Of a stretch of 64,000 nucleotides of DNA, positions 25,303-33,126 are shown one piece after another. The notes beneath the pieces are model-generated. The model did not search any database and was not told where the DNA came from. It was given only the letters and a program-made list of their open reading frames with translations. Positions within the stretch are counted from its first letter, which is position 1; every line of letters starts with the position of its first letter. Source of the DNA: Desulfobulbus propionicus (GTDB lineage Bacteria; Desulfobacterota; Desulfobulbia; Desulfobulbales; Desulfobulbaceae); the NCBI GenBank assembly GCA_002748755.1, contig PDTD01000011.1, forward strand, positions 55,274 through 119,273, given 5' to 3'. A program made the translations under genes and the position numbers.

Positions 25303-26907
25303 TTAGCGTTCATGTATCCAGGTTTTTAGAATGTGTGCGCTGAAGACCGGATTTTCAGCCACCGTTCTCCGAACCCTCAGGACCGGGTCGTGCATGATGA
25401 TTTCCTCTAATTCCTGTTCTGCGGTTATTTTTTCTTGTTCTTCCTGCTCGGTTTCCAGCTCCTCAACGGTTTTCATGTGCCTTTCTTCGGCTTCCCCCTG
25501 CAGGGTTTTTATCATCGGGCGGACCAGGAGGAAATAGGCCACCAGTCCTGCAAGGAAGAGCAGTCCCCAACGAATGAGCGGCATGAATTGATACAGGGTA
25601 GAAGCGAACTGATTGTGCGCATCGTCAAAGTCAGGCGGTGCTATGAAAGGCATTGAGGTGACTTCAATGCTGTCACCCCTGGAGGCATCAATTCCCAGAG
25701 CCGAGGCCACCATTTTCTCCACCGCAGCCAGCTCTGCCTCTGTCCAGGGTCGTTTTTGTTCAGGTTGGTCATCCTTTGCCGGGATAATTTTCTCGGCGAC
25801 CAGGACCGATACTGAGATTTTTTGTATTGTTCCTACAGGGTTGACGGTTTTTGAGACGACCTTACTGATTTCGTAATTCGTGGTTCGCTGGGACCTGGAA
25901 GTGGGGGGCGTGGCTCCGGTAACCTGGGTGTCGTTTCCCTGGAGGTTGGATTGTACACCAGGTATGCCGCCAACGATTTCCGAGCCTGATTTCTCTTCAA
26001 CCATTTGCTCACTGCGAATGACGGGTTCTTCGGGGTCAAAAACCTCTTCGGTTTTTTCGGTGTGAGCAAAGTCCAGGGTAGCCGTAACCCGTACCATGGA
26101 GTTGGTCTGTCCCAGGGCTTTGTCCAGCAGGGCCTGAGCACGCTCCTCCAGGTGCTGCTCTACCTGCAACTGAAATTGGAGCATATCTGGGGACAGGCTT
26201 CCTGCCATAGAGGGATCGCTGGTTCGGGTCAGAATAGTGCCGTTTTGGTCGATGATCGTAACACGCTCCTGGCTCAGGCCTTCTATGGAGCTTGCTACCA
26301 GGTGGACAATACCGTCGACCTGTTGTTCACCAAGCCTTTTTCCCACCCCGAGCTTTATGATGACTGAGGCTGTGGCCGGTTTTTGTTGATTTTTGAACAG
26401 TCTTTTTTCCGGGAGAACCAGGTGGACCCTGGCATTTTCAACCGGACCCAGGGTGGCAATGGTCCTGGCCAGTTCTCCCTGCAATGCTCTTACATAGTTC
26501 ACCTTCTGTACAAAATCGGTCAAGGCAAAGGATTGTTTGTCAAATATCTCAAATCCCACCCCACCCCCTTGGGGCAATCCAGAAGAGGCGAGACTGAGCC
26601 TGGTTTCATGGACGAACTCACTGGGTATGAGAATGTTTTTGCCGTTATTGGCCAGTTGATAGTTTATATTTTGCCCTTTGAGCCATTCGACCATTGCGCC
26701 GGCGTCAGTTTCATTGAGGTTACCATACAGCAACTGGTAGTTGGACGAGCGTGCCTGGATGATCAGAAGAGCAAACAGAGCAATGGAAATCGCTGCCATG
26801 GCTCCAAGGGCAATCTTGCGTGGTAAGGGCCAGCTTTTGATGGAGGTGACCAGATTCTGCAGGCCGCTTTGTGAAGGCGGTGTGTTTGCTGTGGTTTCTT
26901 CTGCCAT
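25303..26907 (-). CDS. fliF: Flagellar MS-ring protein FliF
   Basis: FliF forms the MS-ring that founds the basal body. The 534-residue protein has a first transmembrane segment (KIALGAMAAISIALFALLII), the ring-building motif region NYQLLYGNLNETDAGAMVEW, VNYVRALQGELARTIATLGP and VENARVHLVLPEKRLF, a long periplasmic domain, a second transmembrane segment (LIRWGLLFLAGLVAYFLLV), and a cytoplasmic tail that binds FliG, ending VFSAHILKTWIHER. All expected parts are present. It is 34 bases after fliE. The repeat begins directly after its stop. Confidence 0.96.
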   Translation of the reverse strand: MAEETTANTPPSQSGLQNLVTSIKSWPLPRKIALGAMAAISIALFALLIIQARSSNYQLLYGNLNETDAGAMVEWLKGQNINYQLANNGKNILIPSEFVHETRLSLASSGLPQGGGVGFEIFDKQSFALTDFVQKVNYVRALQGELARTIATLGPVENARVHLVLPEKRLFKNQQKPATASVIIKLGVGKRLGEQQVDGIVHLVASSIEGLSQERVTIIDQNGTILTRTSDPSMAGSLSPDMLQFQLQVEQHLEERAQALLDKALGQTNSMVRVTATLDFAHTEKTEEVFDPEEPVIRSEQMVEEKSGSEIVGGIPGVQSNLQGNDTQVTGATPPTSRSQRTTNYEISKVVSKTVNPVGTIQKISVSVLVAEKIIPAKDDQPEQKRPWTEAELAAVEKMVASALGIDASRGDSIEVTSMPFIAPPDFDDAHNQFASTLYQFMPLIRWGLLFLAGLVAYFLLVRPMIKTLQGEAEERHMKTVEELETEQEEQEKITAEQELEEIIMHDPVLRVRRTVAENPVFSAHILKTWIHER

Positions 26908-26941
26908 GAATTGACCTTGCTGTTCGTCGTTGTGCTACAGG

Positions 26942-27241
26942 TTACACCTGCATCTGCATAATACTCTGATAGGCTTCAAGCGCTTTATTACGTACCTCGA
27001 CAAGATAGCGCAAACTAATATCAGCCTGTTCCATGAGGATCATGGCCTCATGCAGGTTTTTCTCTTCGCCGGTATGCAGTTTCTGCATAGCCAGGTCAGC
27101 CTGCTGTTCCTGAGCGGAAACGTCGCTGATGAGATCGCCGAGCATGTCCTGAAAGGTTTCTGCTGCCTGCGATGCCTCAGAAGCTGACTGTTCCGGTTGG
27201 CTGGGCGAAAGGGGCAGAGGGGGGAGGGCTGGAATCTGCAT
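26942..27241 (-). CDS. fliE: Flagellar MS-ring/rod junction protein FliE
   Basis: FliE joins the MS-ring to the rod. The 99-residue protein has a Pro/Ser-rich N-terminus and the helical C-terminus of the family: ETFQDMLGDLISDVSAQEQQ, LHTGEEKNLHEAMILMEQAD and ISLRYLVEVRNKALEAYQSI followed by MQMQV. The pattern Ax..L..EVRNKxxEAYxxIM is diagnostic. It is 7 bases after flgC and 34 before fliF. Confidence 0.93.
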   Translation of the reverse strand: MQIPALPPLPLSPSQPEQSASEASQAAETFQDMLGDLISDVSAQEQQADLAMQKLHTGEEKNLHEAMILMEQADISLRYLVEVRNKALEAYQSIMQMQV

Positions 27242-27248
27242 AGTTTAC

Positions 27249-27680
27249 TTAACTCCCAATATCCAGTGCTTTTAACGCCATGCGTTTGGCTGACTGTATG
27301 GTTGTGGTGTTGGCCTCATAGGAGCGGGTTGCTGACATCATATCAACTATTTCCTGGATCACGCTGACATTGGGCATGGCCACATAGCCGTTTTCGTCCG
27401 CATCCGGGTGTGATGGATTGTAAATTTGCTGGGGCGGATCATTGTCTTCCAGTATTCGAGTGACCTTGACCCCTTGGGCATGGCGGTTCATGACACGGTT
27501 GAGCTGGTTTTTGAACGAGACCAGTTCTGATTGAAAAAGCACGGATTTTTTCTTGTATGGTCCGCCTTCCGGGGTGGATGTGGTCTCTGCGTTGGCGAGG
27601 TTGGAGCTGATGGTGTTGAGCCTTGTCCGTTGGGCGCTTAAGCCGGAGGCTGCGATATCAAAAGTGGTAAATATATTCAT
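27249..27680 (-). CDS. flgC: Flagellar proximal rod protein FlgC
   Basis: FlgC is a proximal rod subunit. The 143-residue protein has the N-terminus FTTFDIAASGLSAQRTRLNT followed by ISSNLANAETT, the middle GVKVTRILEDNDPPQQIYNP and SHPDADENGYVAMPNVSVIQ, and the C-terminal MMSATRSYEANTTTIQSAK, all family signatures. It lies 45 bases after flgB and 7 before fliE. Confidence 0.96.
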   Translation of the reverse strand: MNIFTTFDIAASGLSAQRTRLNTISSNLANAETTSTPEGGPYKKKSVLFQSELVSFKNQLNRVMNRHAQGVKVTRILEDNDPPQQIYNPSHPDADENGYVAMPNVSVIQEIVDMMSATRSYEANTTTIQSAKRMALKALDIGS

Positions 27681-27725
27681 GGCACGTCCTTCTTTATGGT
27701 GGTAGTCTGGTATTGTTCATGCAAT

Positions 27726-28139
27726 TTATGAGCCACTGTTTATGGCGTATTTGATCCAGGATAACTTTTTTTTCAGCATGGTCACTGCTGTTTCATACAG
27801 GATTTCGTTTGTGGACAGTTTGACCATTTCCTGATCCACGCTGACAGAATTTTCATCACCCAGACCTGTCTTATCCCTCGTATACACCAGGTTCCCTTCT
27901 ACCTGCGACAGACTGGCAGGCGCATTGGGAATGTGCGCGGGATGAGTGGACACAGGCTGCATACTGCCATCGGACAGGGCAGATTGCAGCTGTTCTTCAA
28001 ACTCAAGAGATTTGACCGAGTACCCCGGTGTTTCCGCATTGGCTATGTTTGAACTGATAACCTGCTGGTTTTTGGCCCTGAGATCCAGGACCTTGCTCAG
28101 CAGCTGGATGGTGGTGTCTGTCTGCCGAATATCTGCCAT
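27726..28139 (-). CDS. flgB: Flagellar proximal rod protein FlgB
   Basis: FlgB is the innermost rod subunit. The 137-residue protein carries LSKVLDLRAKNQQVISSNIA followed by NAETPGYSVKSLEFEEQL, and the C-terminal NSVSVDQEMVKLSTNEILYE motif. Length is normal. It lies 22 bases after a TPR protein gene, which seems to be the first gene of this operon. Confidence 0.95.
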   Translation of the reverse strand: MADIRQTDTTIQLLSKVLDLRAKNQQVISSNIANAETPGYSVKSLEFEEQLQSALSDGSMQPVSTHPAHIPNAPASLSQVEGNLVYTRDKTGLGDENSVSVDQEMVKLSTNEILYETAVTMLKKKLSWIKYAINSGS

Positions 28140-28161
28140 GATATGACTTCCTGCCTATTGG

Positions 28162-30615
28162 TTACAGATTCATAATCGCAATTTCTTCTTGGGCCAGCTT
28201 TTTCCACAGAGGGTTGTTTCCTTTTTCGGCAATTTCCCCAAACAATTTTAGGGCTTCCTCCTTTCTGTTTTCGGCTTGAGCAATCTGTGCCAGCCTAAAA
28301 CGAGCCTGGTCGTTTTCTTCGTTCCCGTCGACAACAAAATGGAAAAAAAGCTGCGCCGCCTCTGGTTGTCCATTTTGGTAATAGGCCTCAGCCAACATGA
28401 GGGCTTTTTCCTGGTCAGTTTCTACCTGCGAAGAGAGTGCTTTTTCCGTCAGGTGCAGGATAACTTCAGGCCATCGCTGGAGTTCGTAGTATGTCTTGAC
28501 GGCAAACTCTTCTATTTCCTCGGAGGTGGGCCTGTGCTCCTGATCAAGCAGCCTGGCTGCCTGTTCTGTTTTGCCCTGTGCAGCCATGGCTTTGAGTTGA
28601 AGAAGAAAGACAGGGGCGCGTAGCGTTGACTTGGGATAACGGAAACTAAAACGATCAGCGTAATCTTCCATGGTCTTGTACTGACCGTCAAAATAGAGTG
28701 ATTTCATCAGGGGGAGATAGATTTGTTCCTGTTGAGTTCCTGAGGAAACATCAAAAAGATACTGATATGTCCGTGCCGCACGGTCAAAAAAACCCACATG
28801 GTTGTACGCTTTTGCCAGATCATAGAGCATGTTTCCCGATAACCAGCCGCGGGCGAAGAGGGTACGATTTTGCTGGGCCAGAACAAGAGCCTCAATATAG
28901 CGCTGCCCGGCGACCATGTCTGCGAGAACATCTTCGAGCATCTGGATGATCAGTGCCTGGGCCTCGGTTTTCAAGGAACCTGACTGAAATTCGCGCAGCA
29001 AAAGCATGCATTGGCGTATGCTTTTTTCTTTTTCACCTTCCAGGTGATGGACGAGAGCAATTTTAAAGGTCGCTTCCTCTCGCAAAGCAATGGTATTTGC
29101 CACCAGGCGAAGATGTTGATAGATATCAATGGCTTCTTGTGCCGGGATGGTTTTATCCTGGTAATCCATATCAGCCTGTTTCATGGTCGCCCGATAAGCG
29201 CCTTCTGTGTCTGGAAACGCCTCCCGTAGCTGGTGTAATTCCGTTGTGGTTTGGTGCTTGGGCGCTCCGGCGTGCATACGACTTATAATGAGTCTGAACA
29301 GGCCCAGTTCCTTGTCTGGCTTCCCTTCCAGCATGGCAAGAAGTCTTTTGTAGAGGTGCTGGGCTTTTTCATATTCCCCGTGGGTATACAATAGGTCACA
29401 GAACCTGTTCAGTGAATCTGGGTATGTATCTATAATATCGTATTTTTCTTCCACCTGCAGATAGGAAACCAAAGCTTTTATGTCTTCGTCTTGCAGATAC
29501 CATGCATCGCCCAGGCGCATACGTCTGATTGCATTGGCCTTGGCGTGGAAGGCGATATCGTCTCTGTTGAGGAATGTCTCGGCTGTACCCAGCTTGCCTA
29601 TATCCAGGGCTAATTCCGCCAGCAGCAGAGTAAACCAGGAATTGTATGGTGTTTTTTGGGCCAAGGGCGCGACCGCCTTTTGAAGCTCGAAAAAAACCAG
29701 GTAGTCTTTTTCGTGCAAAGTACGCAGGTACACAAATAGAAAATTGGCCATGTCTGCCATCAGGGTGTCGGGGTGCCTCTGTATCAGCTCCTGGAGAAGG
29801 GCGTGCGGCCTTTTATATGCCCCTGTACGAACCATGACCTCGGTATAGGTGAACAGCAGCAGTTCACGTTTAAAGGCGTCGTGTTCCGCTGCGATGCGTT
29901 CACCAAGCTGATACATGGCCAGTTCCCATTGGCCTTGATCTGTCAGTTGCATGATGGCATCAGGCAGCCATTCTTCTCTGAGCATGCTCCCGTCAAGTGT
30001 CGTGGCTAAAGGGAATGGAGGCAGAGTATAGGTCGCTGGCAGAGAAAGGACTACCGGTGTTTCATACTTCTGGAAAAAGGTGGGCCAATCCGATGCATAG
30101 GGTGAAATGTTAACTGGGTTGGTGTAGTCTATGCTTTCCCGATCCAGTTGGGTTATGCCGTGGAGTTTCTGAGATAGATCAGGGTACAGGGCAGAAAATT
30201 CGTTACCCAAAAGAATGTCCAGCATCAAGGAGGCTGGGTCAGCTCGAGTGTTTTTGGTAACAGATTGGGGACTGTAGCGAAAAAAGAGGGTCAATATGGT
30301 TTTTTCCGTCTCTTCCTTTATCAACATTTTTATGAGTCGGTCATCGGGAGGGATAGCTTCCATGGACGGATTCGTCAAGGTGTCGTGCAGGATGAGATCT
30401 ATCCGCTTGCCGTTTTGCACCAGCTCATATTCGGGTAAGGTATTGAAACGAAGATAGAGTTGCAGACTGGCCGTTTCATCGGTTCGGTGCAACGATTGTA
30501 TACGATGAGCAGCCAGGCAGGTACCGACCTGGTGGAGGAGCAGGCTGCACGTAAGCAGAGTAATACCTAGCTGTGGGGGTAGAGGTGTTTTGTTCTGTAT
30601 GCTCCGTAGTTTCAT
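28162..30615 (-). CDS. Secreted TPR-repeat protein leading the flagellar operon
   Basis: An 817-residue protein with a signal peptide (hydrophobic LGITLLTCSLLLHQVGTCLA, residues about 17-36), an AMIN-like beta domain (residues about 40-150: SLQLYLRFNTLPEYELVQNG, RIDLILHD), and then an array of helical repeats of TPR type (for example DTYPDSLNRFCDLLYTHGEY, YEKAQHLYKRLLAM, VLHLTEKALSSQVETDQEKA and EENDQARFRLAQIAQAENRK). It is probably periplasmic. The gene ends 22 bases before flgB, so it heads the flgB-to-fliA gene string. Large TPR proteins in this position occur in other deltaproteobacterial flagellar clusters; a role in flagellum assembly or placement is only inferred from position. Confidence 0.75.
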   Translation of the reverse strand: MKLRSIQNKTPLPPQLGITLLTCSLLLHQVGTCLAAHRIQSLHRTDETASLQLYLRFNTLPEYELVQNGKRIDLILHDTLTNPSMEAIPPDDRLIKMLIKEETEKTILTLFFRYSPQSVTKNTRADPASLMLDILLGNEFSALYPDLSQKLHGITQLDRESIDYTNPVNISPYASDWPTFFQKYETPVVLSLPATYTLPPFPLATTLDGSMLREEWLPDAIMQLTDQGQWELAMYQLGERIAAEHDAFKRELLLFTYTEVMVRTGAYKRPHALLQELIQRHPDTLMADMANFLFVYLRTLHEKDYLVFFELQKAVAPLAQKTPYNSWFTLLLAELALDIGKLGTAETFLNRDDIAFHAKANAIRRMRLGDAWYLQDEDIKALVSYLQVEEKYDIIDTYPDSLNRFCDLLYTHGEYEKAQHLYKRLLAMLEGKPDKELGLFRLIISRMHAGAPKHQTTTELHQLREAFPDTEGAYRATMKQADMDYQDKTIPAQEAIDIYQHLRLVANTIALREEATFKIALVHHLEGEKEKSIRQCMLLLREFQSGSLKTEAQALIIQMLEDVLADMVAGQRYIEALVLAQQNRTLFARGWLSGNMLYDLAKAYNHVGFFDRAARTYQYLFDVSSGTQQEQIYLPLMKSLYFDGQYKTMEDYADRFSFRYPKSTLRAPVFLLQLKAMAAQGKTEQAARLLDQEHRPTSEEIEEFAVKTYYELQRWPEVILHLTEKALSSQVETDQEKALMLAEAYYQNGQPEAAQLFFHFVVDGNEENDQARFRLAQIAQAENRKEEALKLFGEIAEKGNNPLWKKLAQEEIAIMNL

Positions 30616-30645
30616 GCCAGTGACTTTGCAATAATTGATCCATCA

Positions 30646-30865
30646 TCCGGGTTTTTCATCCGATCAGACGCTTCCAGATTGGGTAGGTATTGGTTTCTCA
30701 TTCTACCTGGGTAAATGTGTTGCCAAAATACGGCCGAAGATGGGAGCCGATGGGCTGTGCTTAGGTGTATCTTTTGTCGAAATATGAGCCTACTTGTAAA
30801 CATCACGGCCACTTGTTTTTGGGTTATTTTTTCAAATAAGACAACATGTTCCTGAGGCGTCCGGG
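30646..30865 (-). repeat. Dispersed repeat copy 7, upstream of the flagellar operon
   Basis: A 220-bp copy in reverse orientation directly upstream of the TPR gene. It begins TCCGGGTTTTTCATCC, contains CTACCTGGGTAAATGTGTTG followed by CCAAAATACGGCCGAAGATG, and ends TTCCTGAGGCGTCCGGG. It lies between the operon's first gene and any upstream promoter, so the mRNA leader may include it. Confidence 0.85.
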
Positions 30866-31476
30866 CCAAAGGAGCTTTCCTGCTGCTGGAAAGGATAAGG
30901 TGCATGGCTCTCTTTAAAAAAACGTTTGATCTTTTTCCCGCATTGCTCATGCCTGTGGTGCTTTGGGAGCTGCTCAGGTCACCCACCGCTGTGCTCTGAT
31001 TGGCGAAAATTTTTATGCACAACAATGCTGGTGCGAGAAGGGTTCGAGAGAGATGCTTTTGCTTTGCATTCAAAGAGTTTTTTGTTTTCGTTGATGACAA
31101 AAAAATGTCACAGGATCTGATTTTGTCACCGTCTGCCCGCAGAAGAGGAGAGTGGTTTAGGGGTACCTGCCTGAACCTTCTGGCTTTTAGGTCGGAGATA
31201 AAAGATGTCAGCTTGAGAATTATTTGAAAAACAGCCTTTGTTTTCTCTATAATAAAATATCTCTGAAACCGTTACGGGTTCAGGAGAGTCCCAAAAAAAA
31301 AGAACAGACCGGAAAAATTATATTTTAGAGAAGATAATTTGCTTTTCTGGATGTTGAGTTGCTATGATACAACTCATTAAGTAAGGGGAGTCAGGTTGTT
31401 GGTATGCGCCTGCGCACAGTAAAGAAGATGACATGCATCACACTTATAACACCAGACCCGTTGGGAGGTATGAAGG
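30866..31476. other. Divergent regulatory region between the flagellar operon and cheY
   Basis: This 611-base region separates the leftward flagellar operon from the rightward cheY cluster. A frame on the minus strand (30612-31100) has no recognisable product and spans the repeat, so I do not call a gene. It should hold the flagellar operon promoter, but I did not find a convincing sigma-54 (GGCAC-N5-TTGC) or sigma-28 site. A sigma-70-like promoter pointing to cheY is listed separately. The region 31262-31290 also holds an imperfect hairpin (CTGAAACC ... GGGTTCAG) followed by a run of nine A. Confidence 0.4.
31224..31253 (+). promoter_or_regulatory. Sigma-70-type promoter candidate for the cheY-cheX cluster
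   Basis: TTGAAA at 31224-31229, an 18-base spacer, and a perfect TATAAT at 31248-31253. It points toward cheY, whose ATG lies about 215 bases downstream, so the transcript would have a long leader. Consensus match is good, but a match of this kind can occur by chance in an AT-rich spacer. Confidence 0.5.
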
Positions 31477-31848
31477 ATGGCAAAAAATATCCTGCTTGTT
31501 GATGACTCAAGCACCATGCGTAAAATTATTAGTCGGTCCCTGAGACAGGCCGGATTGGAGTTTGGAGATATTTTCGAGGCCAGTGACGGTGTGGAAGCAC
31601 TCGAAGTATTGGAAAAGGAATCCATTGATATCGTGCTCAGTGATATCAATATGCCTAATATGAATGGCATCGAGTTTTTGCGAGAGAAATCGGGGCGAGA
31701 CGCAATAAAGGATATACCCGTCTTTATGATCTCCACTGAAACTGGTGAGGACATTATTGGCGAGGCAAAGAATTTAGGGGCCGTAGGGGCGCTGAAAAAA
31801 CCGTTCACCCCGGAAAAAGTTAATGAAACACTTGGCCCTCTCATGTGA
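31477..31848 (+). CDS. cheY: Chemotaxis response regulator CheY
   Basis: CheY is the diffusible regulator that binds the flagellar switch when phosphorylated. The 123-residue protein is a single receiver domain with all key residues: the acidic pair in NILLVDDSST, the phospho-acceptor Asp in DIVLSDINMPNMNGIEF, the Ser/Thr in VFMISTE and the Lys in GALKKPF. The ATG is preceded by GGGAGG. It is followed by two CheX proteins and a tandem CheC-like protein, so this CheY is probably their substrate. Its end carries an 18-bp tandem duplication that includes the stop codon. Confidence 0.9.
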   Translation: MAKNILLVDDSSTMRKIISRSLRQAGLEFGDIFEASDGVEALEVLEKESIDIVLSDINMPNMNGIEFLREKSGRDAIKDIPVFMISTETGEDIIGEAKNLGAVGALKKPFTPEKVNETLGPLM

Positions 31849-31867
31849 GTTGGCCCTCTCATGTGAG
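31832..31867 (+). repeat. Perfect 18-bp tandem duplication across the cheY stop
   Basis: TTGGCCCTCTCATGTGAG occurs twice in direct succession (31832-31849 and 31850-31867). The first copy contains the last codons of cheY and its TGA stop; the second copy repeats them beyond the stop. Identity is complete, which suggests a recent duplication. Confidence 0.95.
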
Positions 31868-31949
31868 CGCGGGGAAGATTGTCCGCTATAGCAAACAAGA
31901 GCCCGGCTGACGAGTATCGTTGGCCGGAGACAATCCAGGAGGCAGAAGG

Positions 31950-32417
31950 TTGAGCAATTTAGAGGATGTCACTGAGCAGTTAGCCGAATCCACCGTAGAA
32001 ATTTTTACCGGCATGGTAATGATGGAGATCGAGCTAACCGACAAAATAATGGACAGTATGGACCCATTACAGGAATCCATTACCGGAATGGTCGGGCTTG
32101 CAGGGACGCATAAGGGGCTTCTGGCTGTACATGTTCCCAAGGCAGTGGCCACGGCAATTACCGGTAATTTTTTAGGCGTTGAAGTTGACGAGATTAACGA
32201 AGATGTTGAAGATGCCATTGGCGAGATTGCCAATATGCTGGGTGGGAACCTCAAGTCTATTCTCTCCGACAAGGGGAAGGATATTAAGTTGTCATTGCCT
32301 TCCACTATTTCTGGAGAATCATATAATTTTAAGTCCCAGGCAGATGTTGAAACGCTCGTTCTTGAGTTCAAGACGTCCGTTGGAAAGTTTTATGTGGACG
32401 TGGAGCTGGAGAGCTAA
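31950..32417 (+). CDS. cheX: CheX-type CheY-P phosphatase, TTG start
   Basis: CheX proteins dephosphorylate CheY-P. I set the start at TTG 31950 (protein from LSNLEDVTEQLAESTVEIF), because AGGAGG lies 7 bases upstream; the frame opens ten codons earlier at another TTG without such a site. The 155-residue protein has the CheX pattern: FTGMVMMEIEL, GMVGLAGTHKGLLAVHVPKA, and the phosphatase helix EDAIGEIANMLGGNLKS with the D-x3-E-x2-N active-site motif. It ends 2 bases before the next CheX. Confidence 0.85.
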   Translation: MSNLEDVTEQLAESTVEIFTGMVMMEIELTDKIMDSMDPLQESITGMVGLAGTHKGLLAVHVPKAVATAITGNFLGVEVDEINEDVEDAIGEIANMLGGNLKSILSDKGKDIKLSLPSTISGESYNFKSQADVETLVLEFKTSVGKFYVDVELES

Positions 32418-32419
32418 CA

Positions 32420-32917
32420 ATGCAGCCAGAATTGCCATGCGGCGTGAACATTGATCTTTCCAGATGGGCGACCTTGGTGCTCGCTGCCACACAGGATGTC
32501 TTTGCATCTATGATCTTTTTGGACCTAAAACCAGGGAACCCTGTTGAGGGGAAGGATGCCTCCTTTGATTCCAGCTTAAGCAGTATGATTGGTCTGGCAG
32601 GGGATTTGAAAGGTCTGCTGGCTGTGCATTGCACCAGGGAGACGGCTTTGAGTATAACGTCTTCCATGCTGGGAATGGAGGTTGATGAGCTGGATGAAGA
32701 TGTAAAAGATGCCATTGGCGAAGTTGCCAACATGGTGGCCGGCGGCATAAAGGCCAGCCTTACGGATTATAAGGTCAATATTGAGCTGGCTATTCCCTCC
32801 GTCGCCGTTGGCAAAGGTATTCGTGTCAGCTCAATAAGTAAAGGCTGCAGAGTACTGTTGCCTTTTACAATCCCTGCTGGTACCTTCGGGATTGAGTTCC
32901 AGTATGTCTGTACGTGA
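32420..32917 (+). CDS. Second CheX-type CheY-P phosphatase
   Basis: A paralogue of the preceding gene, 165 residues, starting 2 bases after it. The same pattern is visible: SSMIGLAGDLKGLLAVHCTR, MEVDELDEDVKDAIGEVANM and VAGGIKASLTDYKV. The D-x3-E-x2-N motif (DAIGEVAN) is intact. The N-terminal 30 residues and the C-terminal strand differ from its neighbour, so the pair is not a recent duplicate. CheX proteins usually work as dimers; these two could form a heterodimer, which is inference. Confidence 0.8.
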   Translation: MQPELPCGVNIDLSRWATLVLAATQDVFASMIFLDLKPGNPVEGKDASFDSSLSSMIGLAGDLKGLLAVHCTRETALSITSSMLGMEVDELDEDVKDAIGEVANMVAGGIKASLTDYKVNIELAIPSVAVGKGIRVSSISKGCRVLLPFTIPAGTFGIEFQYVCT

Positions 32918-33070
32918 CAGCGACTCTCAGACTGATATGGGGCATGGAAACTGTGGGGCGGCCTCTGCGAGCAGCACAATTTCTGGCGTATAGCCAGGGA
33001 TGCTATTGTAGGTAAAGAGTGCGAGTTCTCCTGCCGAATTAGTGATAGAGTATTGCCGGTGACCGGGTCA

Positions 33071-33087
33071 GGTATGCCACGCATACC
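33071..33087. other. Small perfect hairpin between cheX and the tandem CheC-like gene
   Basis: GGTATGC, loop CAC, GCATACC, in the 209-base gap after the second CheX. The 3' side is A-rich, not U-rich, on the plus strand, so it is not a typical terminator. I see no gene in the gap. Confidence 0.4.
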
Positions 33088-33126
33088 GGAAAAAACGAAA
33101 AAAATGTTTTTCTAGATGACCGCTGA

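Noticed and set aside
30612-31100. A 162-codon minus-strand frame between the TPR gene and cheY
   Set aside because: It runs through a dispersed-repeat copy, has no ribosome binding site or family features, and overlaps the TPR start by 4 bases only by chance.
30866-31476. Sigma-54 or sigma-28 promoter for the flagellar operon
   Set aside because: I searched by eye for GGCAC-N5-TTGC and TAAA-N15-GCCGATAA patterns and found no convincing match.
31950-32917. The two CheX genes as a recent tandem duplication
   Set aside because: They share the family core only; N-termini, C-termini and DNA sequence are clearly different.
33071-33087. Hairpin GGTATGC-CAC-GCATACC as a terminator
   Set aside because: No U run follows on the plus strand; the A-rich sequence lies downstream.
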